A DNA stretch of 64,000 nt from Kitasatospora aureofaciens (GTDB lineage Bacteria > Actinomycetota > Actinomycetes > Streptomycetales > Streptomycetaceae): positions 124,001 through 188,000 of the forward strand of contig JODU01000017.1 in NCBI GenBank assembly GCA_000720845.1, written 5' to 3'. The notes under the pieces are model-generated. The model was not told where the DNA came from. It worked only from the letters and a program-made list of their open reading frames with translations, and searched no databases. Numbering within the stretch: the first letter of the stretch is position 1; every line of letters starts with the position of its first letter. Positions 25,478 through 34,356 of this stretch are shown here, piece by piece. The translations under genes were made by a program, and so were the position numbers.

Positions 25478-26338
25478 TCAGACCGACGCCCCTGAGACGG
25501 GCACGGCCTGTCCCGTGACCCGGGTGCGCGGATCGCGCGGGCTCACCTCGATCAGCAGCTCGCTGGGCCGGCCCATGTCCTCGCCCTGGCGGATCGCGAT
25601 CGTGCCCGGCCGGGTGACCAGGCCCAGTTCGCGGAGGTAGCCGCCGAACGCCGCGGCCGCCGCACCCGTCGCCGGGTCCTCCACGACGCCGCCGACGGGG
25701 AACGGGTTGCGGGCGTGGTAGCGCTCGGCCGACTCGCGCCACACCAGGTCCACCGTCGTCCAGCCGTACCGCCGCATGACCTCGGCGAGCGCGTCGAAGT
25801 CGTAGTCGAGGTCGGCCAGCCGGGCCCGGGACGCCGCGGCGAGCACGAGGTGGTCGTTGCCCCCGAACGCGACATGGGCGGGCAGGGCGGGGTCCAGGTC
25901 GGCGGGAGTCCAGCCGAGCGCCCGGAGCGTGGCGTCGCGTTCGGCGGGCAGAGCCGGGCGCGAACGCGTCGGCACGCTGGTGAGGGTGGCCCGCACCGCT
26001 CCGTTCCCGTCGGCCGCGGTGGACACGGGGATCTCACCGGCGGGTGTGTCCAGGACGACCTCGCCGGGGCCCAGCCGCTCGGCGAGGGCGACGGCCAGCG
26101 CGACCGTCGCGTGCCCGCAGAACGCCACCTCGGCCAGCGGGCTGAAGTAGCGGACCCGGAACCGCCGTCGCTCCTCGTCGCCGCCGGTGACGAACGCGGT
26201 CTCGGAGTAGCCCACCTCGGCGGCGATCGCCAGCATCGCCGCGTCGTCCAGCCCGGAGGCGTCGAGGACCACTCCGGCGCGGTTCCCGCCCGCCGGGTCG
26301 TGGGTGAAGGCCGAGTAGCGCAGGATCTCTGTCGTCAT
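25478..26338 (-). CDS. PhzF-family isomerase/epimerase
   Basis: A 286-residue protein of the PhzF/DapF fold. It has the N-terminal HDPAGGNRAGVVLD motif, SETAFV with the conserved catalytic Glu of PhzF, FCGHATVALA, and in the second half the duplicated-domain EDPATGAAAAAFGGYL. PhzF family members isomerise small acids; the substrate here is unknown. The gene is divergent from a LysR-type regulator, 86 bases apart, with an inverted repeat between them, so control by that regulator is likely. Confidence 0.92.
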   Translation of the reverse strand: MTTEILRYSAFTHDPAGGNRAGVVLDASGLDDAAMLAIAAEVGYSETAFVTGGDEERRRFRVRYFSPLAEVAFCGHATVALAVALAERLGPGEVVLDTPAGEIPVSTAADGNGAVRATLTSVPTRSRPALPAERDATLRALGWTPADLDPALPAHVAFGGNDHLVLAAASRARLADLDYDFDALAEVMRRYGWTTVDLVWRESAERYHARNPFPVGGVVEDPATGAAAAAFGGYLRELGLVTRPGTIAIRQGEDMGRPSELLIEVSPRDPRTRVTGQAVPVSGASV

Positions 26339-26364
26339 GGCGGACACGCTGTCAGGTGTCGTCC

Positions 26365-26391
26365 GATCGTGTCCAACGATCGTTCACGATC
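26365..26391. promoter_or_regulatory. LysR-type operator candidate between phzF-like and lysR genes
   Basis: GATCGT-N5-ACGATC is a perfect inverted repeat with an inner T-N11-A core, as in LysR boxes, followed by a third copy of ACGATC at 26386-26391. It lies between two divergent start codons, the standard place for a LysR activator site. Confidence 0.55.
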
Positions 26392-26423
26392 CTCTCCATC
26401 GCAAAACCGCATATCCTGAGTCC

Positions 26424-27311
26424 GTGGACACCCGACTGCTGACGACCTTCACCGTGCTCGCCCGCACCGGCGGCTTCACCGCCGCCGCGGCCGAGCTGCA
26501 CCTGGCCCAGTCCACGGTCACCGTGCACATCCGCACCCTGGAACGGGACCTCGGTGTGCGGCTCTTCGACCGCCTGCCCACCGGCGCGCTGCTCACCGAC
26601 GCCGGCCGCCGCCTCCTGGAAAGGGCCGAGGAGGTGCTCGACGCCGTGGCGCGGCTGCGGGCCGGGAGCGCGGAGGCCGGTGCCGTGTCGGGGCGGGTGG
26701 TGATCGGCAGCCCGGAGTCGCTGTGCGCCGGCCGCCTGCCGCAACTGGTCGCCGCGTTGCGCACGAGCCACCCCGAGGTGGACGTCCACCTGTACGCGGC
26801 CGGGACCCGGGAGAGCGTCGAGGGGCTGCGGTCCGGACGGCTCGACCTCGCCCTGCTGCTGGAGGAGGAGACGGAGTTCCCCGACGTGACCTCGGAGCCG
26901 GTCGGCCGCGAGCCGCTCGTCCTCGTCTCCGCGCCCGGACACCCCCTTGCCGCCCGGGAGCGCGCGGCGAGCTGGCCGGAGCTCGCCGGGGAGAGCTTCT
27001 TCCTGCTGGAGGAGGGCTGCTCCTACAGCGACGCGCTGGCCCGCCGGCTGCTGGAGGTGCCGGACGCCGGGCCCCGGCTGACCAGGTTCGGCAGTGTCGA
27101 CGCGGCGCGCAACTGCGTCGCGGCCGGGCTGGGACTGGCCCTGCTGCCCCTGACCACGGTGACCGAGGAACTCCGGCGCGGGCGCCTGGTACGGGTCGAG
27201 GGGCCCGCGTTCCCGGACGCGCCGGTACGGCTCGCCCGGCACCGCAGGCGCTGGACGGCACCCGCCGCGCGGGAGGTCGCCCGGGCGCTCGCCCGCCATC
27301 TGGGCGACTGA
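26424..27311 (+). CDS. LysR-family transcriptional regulator
   Basis: A 295-residue regulator with an N-terminal winged helix-turn-helix (FTVLARTGGFTAAAAELHLAQSTVTVHIRTLERDLG) and a periplasmic-binding-protein-like effector domain (about 88-290). The start is GTG 26424; TATCCT lies about seven bases upstream without a ribosome site, so the mRNA may be leaderless. Divergent orientation from the PhzF-family gene points to that gene as target. Confidence 0.93.
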   Translation: MDTRLLTTFTVLARTGGFTAAAAELHLAQSTVTVHIRTLERDLGVRLFDRLPTGALLTDAGRRLLERAEEVLDAVARLRAGSAEAGAVSGRVVIGSPESLCAGRLPQLVAALRTSHPEVDVHLYAAGTRESVEGLRSGRLDLALLLEEETEFPDVTSEPVGREPLVLVSAPGHPLAARERAASWPELAGESFFLLEEGCSYSDALARRLLEVPDAGPRLTRFGSVDAARNCVAAGLGLALLPLTTVTEELRRGRLVRVEGPAFPDAPVRLARHRRRWTAPAAREVARALARHLGD

Positions 27312-27591
27312 GCGCAACTCACCCGGCGTCCTGCCCCGGACCTCTTCCCGGAACACCCGCCCCATGCAGAACGCCTGTACCACATCGGTGAGTTCGATTG
27401 GCGAGATGTCGGGAAAGTTCGCTCCTCGGTGGGGTCTGCGGCCGGTCCGGCATGCGCGGTCGACCCGGTGACTAGCATGAGCCGCAAGCCCGCCGGAGTG
27501 ATCACCACTCACCGGTGGCACGGCTCCGGCCCGCGGCCGACCCAGGTCGACCGGCCCTTTCCCCGCTCTCAAGGACCCGAGGGACCGCGGA

Positions 27592-29322
27592 ATGTCAGTG
27601 TCTGCACCCCCCACCCCGCCCCGGACGCAGAAACCTCACCGCTCCACCCCAGCCGTCCCCCTGCTCGTGCTGCCGGCCGCCGCCGCGGCCGCCGGTGCCG
27701 CCTGGGCGGCCGCTCCCGAGACCGCCCGGAGCTGGACCGCCACCCTCGCCGTGACGTCCTGGCTGTGCGTGGCTGTGTCCGTCGTCCTCGGCTCCCACCT
27801 GATCGGACGGGCGCGCCGGACCGCGGCGGCCCGCCGGTCCGAGATCAGCGCCCTCAAGGCCCAGCTCGCGCAGGAGAACGCCGGGCTCGTGCACCTGGTC
27901 AACGTCGCGCTGCCGGGCATCGCCCAGCAGGTGCGCGACGGCACCGGCGCGGACGAGGCCGTCGCCGACACCGCCCCCGTCTCGGGCCCCCACCTGCGTC
28001 AGGTCGTGCAGAGCTTCGCCGTCCTGGTGGAGGACGCCGTACGGCACGCCGCGGACGCCGAGTCCCGGCGCCAGCAGGCACTGCGGGAGGCGCGCCGGGG
28101 CACCGCCGAGCTGGAGCACCTGACCAACAGCACCCTGCCCGCCGCGGTGGAGAAGCTGCGGGACGGCACCTCGGCGGAGATCGTCCTCGCTGAGCTGGAG
28201 TGGCCGCGCGGAGCACCGGCACGGGCCTGCGCCGAGCTGTTCGTCCGGGAACTGGCGCACAGCGAACGGCGCACCGCCGCCGCGCAGGCCGCCTCCGCCA
28301 AGTCCCTCAGCCGCGTCCAGGCGAAGGCCGTCAGCATGCTCGCCGACCTGAGGGACATGCAGGATCGCCACGGCGAGGAGGTCCTCGGAGACCTGCTGCG
28401 CCTGGACCACAGCACCTCGCAGCTCGGCCTCATCACCGACCGGCTGGCCCTCCTGATGGGCGGACGCTCCAGCCGGGCGTGGAACAGACCCATCGTGATG
28501 GAGAGCATCCTGCGCGGCGCCGTCGGCCGGATCGCCGCCTACCAGCGGGTGCGGATGCACTGCTCCACCGACGCCGCCATCTCCGGCTACGCGGCCGAGG
28601 GCGTCATGCACCTGCTGGCCGAACTCATGGACAACGCCGCCAACTTCTCGCCGCCCATCGACGAGGTCCACGTCTACGTGGAGGAACGTACCGCCGGAAT
28701 CGTCATCACCATCGAGGACAGCGGCCTGAAGATGGCCGACGCCGCCATGCGCCACGCCGAACAGGCGGTGTCGGGGCGGATGAACGACCTGGCCTCGCTG
28801 CAGGGCACGCGCCTCGGCCTCGCCGTGGTGGGACGGCTGGCCGCCAAGTACGGCGTCGGCGTGAGCTACCGGCCCTCGTCCCGTGGCGGCACGGGCGTCG
28901 TCGTCCTGGTGCCGCCCCAACTGCTCGCCCAGCAGCGGGACCCGGGACCCGTGCTGACCGGCCGCACCTTCGGCGGGAGGGGCGCCTCCACCGTCCCCGG
29001 TCCCGCCCCGGCCGCGGAGAGCCCGGCGTTCACCCACCGCGTCCCGGACGTCCGCCCGGCACAGCGGACCGGCCTTCCCGAACAGGCGGTGCGCCCCGGC
29101 CCCGCGTCCGCCACGCCGGGCGGCCTGCCCATGCGCTCCCCGGGCCGCACGATGGCCGAGGCGGAGGCCGAGCGGGAACGCCGAGACCACCAGCGGCCGC
29201 CCGCCGACCCGGCCGCGTCGGCCTCCCGCGACGCCGGGGCCAGCTTCGGCGCCTTCCATCGCGGGCGCCGGTCAGGAGCGGCGGGCGGGACACCGGCCTC
29301 CGAACCGCCCGCCCCGGGCTAG
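27592..29322 (+). CDS. cvnA: Conservon protein CvnA, membrane histidine-kinase-like ATPase
   Basis: A 576-residue sensor-like protein. Two membrane helices are at about 20-40 and 50-71, then a coiled-coil/helical region to about 300. The GHKL ATPase domain covers about 320-430, with N-box ELMDNAANFSPP (Glu344, Asn348) and a late GLAVVGRLAAKYGVGV lid. Residues beyond 440 are a Pro/Arg-rich disordered tail. Conservon CvnA proteins lack a classical phospho-accepting H-box and form a membrane complex with CvnB, C and D. It is the first gene of a five-gene operon. Confidence 0.93.
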   Translation: MSVSAPPTPPRTQKPHRSTPAVPLLVLPAAAAAAGAAWAAAPETARSWTATLAVTSWLCVAVSVVLGSHLIGRARRTAAARRSEISALKAQLAQENAGLVHLVNVALPGIAQQVRDGTGADEAVADTAPVSGPHLRQVVQSFAVLVEDAVRHAADAESRRQQALREARRGTAELEHLTNSTLPAAVEKLRDGTSAEIVLAELEWPRGAPARACAELFVRELAHSERRTAAAQAASAKSLSRVQAKAVSMLADLRDMQDRHGEEVLGDLLRLDHSTSQLGLITDRLALLMGGRSSRAWNRPIVMESILRGAVGRIAAYQRVRMHCSTDAAISGYAAEGVMHLLAELMDNAANFSPPIDEVHVYVEERTAGIVITIEDSGLKMADAAMRHAEQAVSGRMNDLASLQGTRLGLAVVGRLAAKYGVGVSYRPSSRGGTGVVVLVPPQLLAQQRDPGPVLTGRTFGGRGASTVPGPAPAAESPAFTHRVPDVRPAQRTGLPEQAVRPGPASATPGGLPMRSPGRTMAEAEAERERRDHQRPPADPAASASRDAGASFGAFHRGRRSGAAGGTPASEPPAPG

Positions 29323-29432
29323 GCGACCGGGCCACGCCCCCCTCGCGCCCCCTCGCACCCGCGCCGCACGGCCCCGTACCGGTGCCCCGCCCCTCTTGCC
29401 CGTGTCGCTCGTGAGATTGGAGGAACGGGCCG

Positions 29433-29891
29433 GTGACCGCAGCACCTGCAACCACCGTCCCCGCACCCATCATGCAGACCACCGACAACAGCCTCACCTG
29501 GCTCCTGCAGAACCTCCTGGACCGCACCCCCGGCACCCGCCACGCCCTCGTCCTCTCGCGCGACGGCCTCAAGCTCTGCTGGACCGAACACCTCACCCTG
29601 GACCGTGCCGACCAGCTCGCCGCGATCTGCTCGGGCATCCAGGCCCTCGCCCAGGGCGCCTCCGTCGAGTTCGGCAACGGGACCGGCGGCGTCCGGCACT
29701 CCATGACCGAGTTCCACGGGGGCCTGCTGTTCATCGTGGAGGCGGGCGAGGGCGCGCACCTGGCCGTCGTCGCGGTGGAGGACGCCGATCCGGGCGTGGT
29801 GGGCCACCAGATGACCGAGCTGGTCGAGCAGATCGGTGAGCACCTCAGGGCCGAGCCGCGCCACGCCGTCCCCGGGGGCAGCCCGTCGTGA
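29433..29891 (+). CDS. cvnB: Conservon protein CvnB, roadblock/LC7 domain
   Basis: A 152-residue protein with a single roadblock/LC7 domain (about 15-125): LTWLLQNLLDRTPGTRHALVLSRDGL, then a helix with ADQLAAICSGIQAL and a FIVEAGEGAHLAVVAVED strand pair. In conservons the LC7 protein bridges the kinase-like CvnA and the CvnD GTPase, in analogy with MglB regulating MglA. The GTG at 29433 follows GGAGGA. Its stop overlaps the GTG of cvnC. Confidence 0.94.
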   Translation: MTAAPATTVPAPIMQTTDNSLTWLLQNLLDRTPGTRHALVLSRDGLKLCWTEHLTLDRADQLAAICSGIQALAQGASVEFGNGTGGVRHSMTEFHGGLLFIVEAGEGAHLAVVAVEDADPGVVGHQMTELVEQIGEHLRAEPRHAVPGGSPS

Positions 29892-30244
29892 CGCGCAGGC
29901 CCGTGGACACCGGCGCACCCGACCGGCTCTACACGGTCACGGACGGGCGCAGCCGCGCCGACGACACGTTCGACCTCGTCACCCTGGTGGTCGCCGAGTG
30001 CGGGCCGTCGGCCGGCATGCAGTCGGAGCACGTCCGCATCCTCGACCTGTGCCGGCACCCCACGGCCGTGGTCGAGATCGCCGCCGAGCTGGCCCTGCCG
30101 ATCACGGTGGTCCGCATCCTGCTCGGCGACCTGCTCGCCACCGGAAGCATCACCGCCCGCCACCCGCGCCTGGGGCAGACCGCCGCGTCGCACCCCGATA
30201 CCGCCCTGCTCCAGGAGGTGCTCCATGGGCTCCGCAACCTCTGA
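29888..30244 (+). CDS. cvnC: Conservon protein CvnC, DUF742
   Basis: A 118-residue DUF742 protein. It has the DRLYTVTDGRS opening typical of the family, the conserved LVVAECGPSAGMQSEHVRILDLCRHPTAVVEIAAELALP core that reads like a winged helix, and VVRILLGDLLATGSI. The exact role in conservons is not settled. It overlaps cvnB by four bases (GTGA) and cvnD by 20 bases. Confidence 0.93.
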   Translation: MTRRPVDTGAPDRLYTVTDGRSRADDTFDLVTLVVAECGPSAGMQSEHVRILDLCRHPTAVVEIAAELALPITVVRILLGDLLATGSITARHPRLGQTAASHPDTALLQEVLHGLRNL

Positions 30245-30890
30245 ATCCTCCGAACCGACCGCCGCCGGCTCGGCCCCGGCCTCCGCGGCGCCCGCCGCCT
30301 CCGGACGCAAGCCCCTGGCCGACGCCGCGGAGACCGGGCTGAAGATCGTCGTCGTGGGCGGCTTCGGAGTCGGCAAGACCACCCTCGTCCGCTCGGTGAG
30401 CGAGATCCGGCCGCTCAACACCGAAGAGGTCATGACCCAGGCCGGAGTCGGCGTCGACGAGACCGGCGGGGTCGTGTCCAAGACCACCACGACCGTGGCC
30501 TTCGACTTCGGCCGGATCAGTCTCAACGACCGCATGGTGCTGTACCTGTTCGGCGCGCCCGGACAGGAACGCTTCTGGTTCCTGTGGGACCGGCTGTTCT
30601 CCGGCACCCTCGGCGCGGTCGTCCTGGTCGACACCCGCCGCATGGACGACTCCTGGTACGCGATAGACCGGCTGGAGCACCACCGCACCCCGTTCGTGGT
30701 GGCCGTGAACCGCTTCGACGACGACACCGCCCGGCACTCCCTGGACGAGATCCGGCTGGCCCTCGCGCTGCCCGACAACGTGCCGCTGATCGACTGCGAC
30801 GCGCGGGTGCGGACCTCGGGCAAGCACGTGCTGGTCACCCTCGTGGACCACCTCTACCAACTGGCCCTGGCCCAGGAGAGCGCATCGTGA
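30225..30890 (+). CDS. cvnD: Conservon protein CvnD, small GTPase
   Basis: A 221-residue Ras/MglA-like GTPase. The P-loop GGFGVGKTT (Lys51) follows a 35-residue Ala/Ser-rich leader. Switch II contains FGAPGQERFWFLW, and VAVNRFDDD provides the NKxD-like guanine motif with Arg for Lys. The protein cycles between GTP and GDP forms, presumably under control of CvnA and CvnB, and may act on the P450 encoded next. The ATG lies inside the end of cvnC. Confidence 0.94.
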   Translation: MGSATSESSEPTAAGSAPASAAPAASGRKPLADAAETGLKIVVVGGFGVGKTTLVRSVSEIRPLNTEEVMTQAGVGVDETGGVVSKTTTTVAFDFGRISLNDRMVLYLFGAPGQERFWFLWDRLFSGTLGAVVLVDTRRMDDSWYAIDRLEHHRTPFVVAVNRFDDDTARHSLDEIRLALALPDNVPLIDCDARVRTSGKHVLVTLVDHLYQLALAQESAS

Positions 30891-32149
30891 CCGACATCGA
30901 CCCGTCACCCCACCCCGTCGCCGCGCCGGGCTGCCCCGCGCACCCCGACGCCGTACCGCTGGCCGGACTGGAGTACCAGCAGACGCCGTCGGAGCTGTAC
31001 CGAGGGCTGCGGGCCGAACACGGCGCCGTCGCGCCCGTGCTCCTCGACGGCGGCATCCCCGCCTGGCTGGTCCTGGGCTACCCCGAGGTCAGCTACGTGA
31101 CCAGCCACGACGAGCTGTTCGCCCGGGACTCGCGCCGCTGGAACCAGTGGGGCGGCATCCCGCCCGACTGGCCCCTGCTGCCCTACGTCGGACACCAGCC
31201 GTCCGTCCTGTTCACCGAGGGCGAGGAGCACCGGCGGCGGGCCGGCGTCATCACCCAGGCGCTGGCCGGCATCGACCAGTTCGAGCTGGCCCGGGACTGC
31301 AGACAGCTCGCCGACCGGCTCATCGCCGCCTTCGCCGGCAGCGGCCGGGCCGAGCTGATGAGCGGCTACGCGCACCCCCTGCCGATGCGCGCCGCCGTGC
31401 GCATGTGCGGGATGCCGCACACCGGGGCCGAGACCCAGCAGCTCGTCGAAGACCTGCGCATCTCCCTGGACGCGGCCGAGGGGGACGACCCGGTCGCCGC
31501 CTACACGCGCGTGGGAGAGCGCATCCACCGGCTGGTCCGCCACAAGCGCGAACGCCCCGGACCCGACGTCACCTCCCGCATGCTGACCCACCCGGCGGGA
31601 CTGACCGACGAGGAGGTCGTCCAGGACCTGATCTCGGTCATCGCCGCCGCCCAGCAGCCCACCGCGAACTGGATCGGCAACACGCTGCGCCTGCTGCTCA
31701 CCGACGAACGCTTCGCCCTGAACGTCTCCGGCGGCCGCCTCAGCGTGGGGGAGGCCCTCAACGAGGTGCTGTGGCTGGACACCCCCACGCAGAACTTCAT
31801 CGGCCGCTGGGCCGTCAACGACACCCAGCTGGGCGGTCGGCAGATCCGGGCCGGCGACTGCCTCGTGCTCGGCCTCGCCGCGGCCAACACGGACCCGCAG
31901 CTCTGGCCCGAGGCACACGTCGGCGCCGAGAACTCCGCGCACCTGTCCTTCAGCAACGGCGAACACCGGTGCCCGTACCCGGCGCCGCTGCTCGCCGACG
32001 TCATCGCCCGCACCGCGGTCGAGACCCTGCTGGAACGCCTGCCCGACCTCGTACTCGCGGTCGAGCCGGAGGAGTTGACCTGGCGTCCGTCCATCTGGAT
32101 GCGCGGTCTGACCACCCTGCCCGCGCTCTTCACCCCTGTGGTGGCCTGA
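30887..32149 (+). CDS. cvnE: Conservon-associated cytochrome P450 without ExxR motif
   Basis: A 420-residue P450 of the CYP156/CYP157 type. The haem loop is intact: FSNGEHRCPYP with thiolate Cys362. In the K-helix, where P450s carry Glu-x-x-Arg, this protein reads Glu293-Val-Leu-Trp296, so the Arg of the structural salt bridge is missing. The I-helix oxygen-activation motif is also unusual (AAAQQPTANW where (A/G)GxxT is expected). Loss of ExxR is recalled for CYP157-family members. Its GTG overlaps the cvnD stop, so it is translated with the GTPase. Catalysis or a purely regulatory role are both possible. Confidence 0.9.
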   Translation: MTDIDPSPHPVAAPGCPAHPDAVPLAGLEYQQTPSELYRGLRAEHGAVAPVLLDGGIPAWLVLGYPEVSYVTSHDELFARDSRRWNQWGGIPPDWPLLPYVGHQPSVLFTEGEEHRRRAGVITQALAGIDQFELARDCRQLADRLIAAFAGSGRAELMSGYAHPLPMRAAVRMCGMPHTGAETQQLVEDLRISLDAAEGDDPVAAYTRVGERIHRLVRHKRERPGPDVTSRMLTHPAGLTDEEVVQDLISVIAAAQQPTANWIGNTLRLLLTDERFALNVSGGRLSVGEALNEVLWLDTPTQNFIGRWAVNDTQLGGRQIRAGDCLVLGLAAANTDPQLWPEAHVGAENSAHLSFSNGEHRCPYPAPLLADVIARTAVETLLERLPDLVLAVEPEELTWRPSIWMRGLTTLPALFTPVVA

Positions 32150-32165
32150 GGACCCGCGCCGCCGC

Positions 32166-33389
32166 TCAGGCCACGGGCGTGAAGCGCACCGGCAGCGACT
32201 GCGGGCCCCGGGTGAACACGCCCCGCTCCACCACCTCGAAGCCGTCCTCGATCCGCAGGTCGGGCAGCGCGTCCAGGAGCTGTCCGACCCCGGTCTCGAC
32301 CTCGGCCCTGGCCAGCAGCGCCCCGACGCAGAAGTGCCGGCCGAGCGCGAAGGCGAGGTGGTCGGCGGCGGCCGAGAAGGCGGTCGTCGTGGTGAGGTCG
32401 TCGCGCATGATGTCGAAGCGGTCCGGGTCGCGGTAGCGGCTCTCGTCCCGGTTGGCCGCGCCTATCAGACAGGTGACGGTGGCGCCGGCGGGTATCGTGC
32501 CGCCGCTGAGCGTGACGTCCGTCGCCGTCTGACGCATGATCATGTGGACCGGCGGGGTGTAGCGCAGCGTCTCGGCGAAGGCCCGCGGAATCAGGCTCCG
32601 GTCCTCGCGCACGGCCGCCAACTGCTCCGGGTGGGCCAGCAGGTTGGCGAAGATGCCGGCGATCGCCTTGTCGGTGGTCTCGCCGCCCGCCGCGAGCAGC
32701 AGACTGCAGAACGCCTTGATGTCCTCGTCGCTCATCCGGACCCCGTCCACCTCCGCGGCGCACAGGGTGGACAGCAGGTCATCGCCGGGGTTCTCGCGCC
32801 GCTCCCGGATGATCGGGAACATGTACTCGGCGAACTCCACCCGGGTGCGCGCACCGGCCGCCGCGACCTCCTGGTCTCCGGAGAGGTTGCCGAGGAACGC
32901 GATGACCGAGGTGTACCAGCCGTGGAACCGGTCGTGGTCGGCCTTGTCCAGGCCCAGCATGTCCGCGATGACGTTGACGGGGAACCGGGTCGCGTAGTCG
33001 GCGACCAGGTCGGCGCGGCCGGTGTGCCGGAACGCGTCGATGAGTTCACGGGAGTTGCGCTCGATGACCGGCAGGAACCGCTCCTGGAGGTCGGCCCCGC
33101 GGAAGGCCGGGGCGACCAGGGCGCGCCGGACCGCGTGCTCCCGGCCGCTCAGCTGGAGGATCGTCCTGCCGTGCACGGGCTCGATCTGCCAGTCGTAGTT
33201 CTCCGTGGTGAACTGACCGGCGCGGTCCTTGAAGACGCGTTCCACGTCCTCGTAGCGCGAGACGATCCAGCTCTTCGTGGCCTCGTGCCGGATCAGGGGC
33301 GCGCTGTCCCGCATCATCCGGTAGACCGGATACGGGTTCGCCGCGAACTCGGGGGAGAGGATGTCGGGGACCTGCTGCGCGGTGGACAT
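32166..33389 (-). CDS. Cytochrome P450 with canonical motifs
   Basis: A 407-residue class I bacterial P450. I-helix AGGETTD (about 234-240), K-helix Glu273-Thr-Leu-Arg276, and haem loop FALGRHFCVG with Cys354 are all present, so it should be catalytically competent with ferredoxin electrons. It is convergent with the conservon P450, 16 bases apart. The ATG at 33389 is supported by GAGGAG; a longer reading to 33608 adds Arg/Gly-rich sequence unlike a P450. Substrate is unknown, but conservon P450s often occur in pairs. Confidence 0.93.
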   Translation of the reverse strand: MSTAQQVPDILSPEFAANPYPVYRMMRDSAPLIRHEATKSWIVSRYEDVERVFKDRAGQFTTENYDWQIEPVHGRTILQLSGREHAVRRALVAPAFRGADLQERFLPVIERNSRELIDAFRHTGRADLVADYATRFPVNVIADMLGLDKADHDRFHGWYTSVIAFLGNLSGDQEVAAAGARTRVEFAEYMFPIIRERRENPGDDLLSTLCAAEVDGVRMSDEDIKAFCSLLLAAGGETTDKAIAGIFANLLAHPEQLAAVREDRSLIPRAFAETLRYTPPVHMIMRQTATDVTLSGGTIPAGATVTCLIGAANRDESRYRDPDRFDIMRDDLTTTTAFSAAADHLAFALGRHFCVGALLARAEVETGVGQLLDALPDLRIEDGFEVVERGVFTRGPQSLPVRFTPVA

Positions 33390-33481
33390 GGGACTCCTCG
33401 GTCGGCAACGGCATGGCCGCACCAGGCTATTGACGCGGCGGCACCTCCGACAGACCGCGCGGCGAGGCGGTTCGGGCCGGG

Positions 33482-34288
33482 TCAGGCCCCGCCGTCCACC
33501 GAGGCGCGCAGCCGGGCGCTGGCCATCCGCATGTGCTCGGCCATCGCCCGGTCCGCGGCCTCCGGATCGCGGGCCCGGATGGCCTGGAGCACCGCGTCGT
33601 GCTCGCACAGCGTGCCGCCGACGGTGCCCTCGATGTCGCTGACGCGCTCCATCCAGACCTGGAGCAGCGCCCGGATGCTGTGCAGGATGTCGCTGAGCAC
33701 GGTGTTGCGGGCGATGCGGGCCGTCTCCAGGTGGAAGGCGATGTCGGCGTCGATGAACGCCGTGACGTCCCCGCCCGCGTCGCGCATGTGCTGGAGGTGC
33801 TCCCCCAGCCTGGCCACGTCCGCGTCGGTGGCCCGCTCCGCCGCGAGCCGGGCCGAGACGCCCTCCATGTACGTGCGGACCTCGACCAGGTCCTGTGTGC
33901 GCCGCTGGCCCAGCATCAGGCCCCAGTTGATCGCCCGGGGCAGGAACTCCGAGGTGCCCTCGCGGACGTAGGACCCCGAGCCGGGGCGGATCTCGATGAT
34001 CCCGAGCACGTCCAGGGCCGACAGGGCCCCGCGCACGCTGGACCGGGCGACACCCAGGGCCTCGGCCAGCTGCCGCTCGGCGGGCAGCCGGGTGCCGGGC
34101 TTGATGTCGCCGGCCGAGAGGTGGTCGAGGAGCCGCTTGGCGACCTCGCTGACGGACGACTCGCGCACTACGGGGCGCAGCAGCCGCGCGAGGTCGGGTG
34201 CGTCGGCGGAGCTGTGCTGATCAGGCTGACTGGTCACGGTCACCAGTGAACCAGATGCCGTACTCGCCTCGCTGACCAGGCAGTTCAT
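33482..34288 (-). CDS. FadR-type GntR regulator (FCD domain) of the acid-sugar operon
   Basis: A 268-residue regulator: winged helix-turn-helix at about 45-110 (RLPAERQLAEALGVARSSVRGALSALDVLG), then an all-helical FCD effector domain (about 125-260) with the metal/ligand His and Asp pattern (FHLETARIARN). FCD regulators usually sense an organic acid and repress a divergent catabolic operon. The divergent operon starts 191 bases away, with a perfect TTGGT-ACCAA type dyad between. Start at ATG 34288 is provisional; GTG codons near 34241 are alternatives. Confidence 0.9.
   Translation of the reverse strand: MNCLVSEASTASGSLVTVTSQPDQHSSADAPDLARLLRPVVRESSVSEVAKRLLDHLSAGDIKPGTRLPAERQLAEALGVARSSVRGALSALDVLGIIEIRPGSGSYVREGTSEFLPRAINWGLMLGQRRTQDLVEVRTYMEGVSARLAAERATDADVARLGEHLQHMRDAGGDVTAFIDADIAFHLETARIARNTVLSDILHSIRALLQVWMERVSDIEGTVGGTLCEHDAVLQAIRARDPEAADRAMAEHMRMASARLRASVDGGA
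34229..34247. promoter_or_regulatory. Second GntR/FadR-like site ACTGGT-N7-ACCAGT
   Basis: A 6-base inverted repeat with 7-base spacer inside the 5' end of the regulator gene. Its TGGT/ACCA core resembles the main operator at 34357-34371 and could mediate autoregulation. Because it lies in codons, it may be fortuitous. Confidence 0.35.
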
Positions 34289-34356
34289 CGCCTGCTCGGC
34301 CGCGGTTTGTCAAGAGTTGAGCCGTCGGGTGATCTATGACGCTCGCCACACTGGTA

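Noticed and set aside
22554..25742. A continuous minus-strand open frame of more than 1000 codons
   Set aside because: It runs antisense through four real genes and its sequence is Arg/Gly/Pro-rich without domains. Long shadow frames are expected at this GC content.
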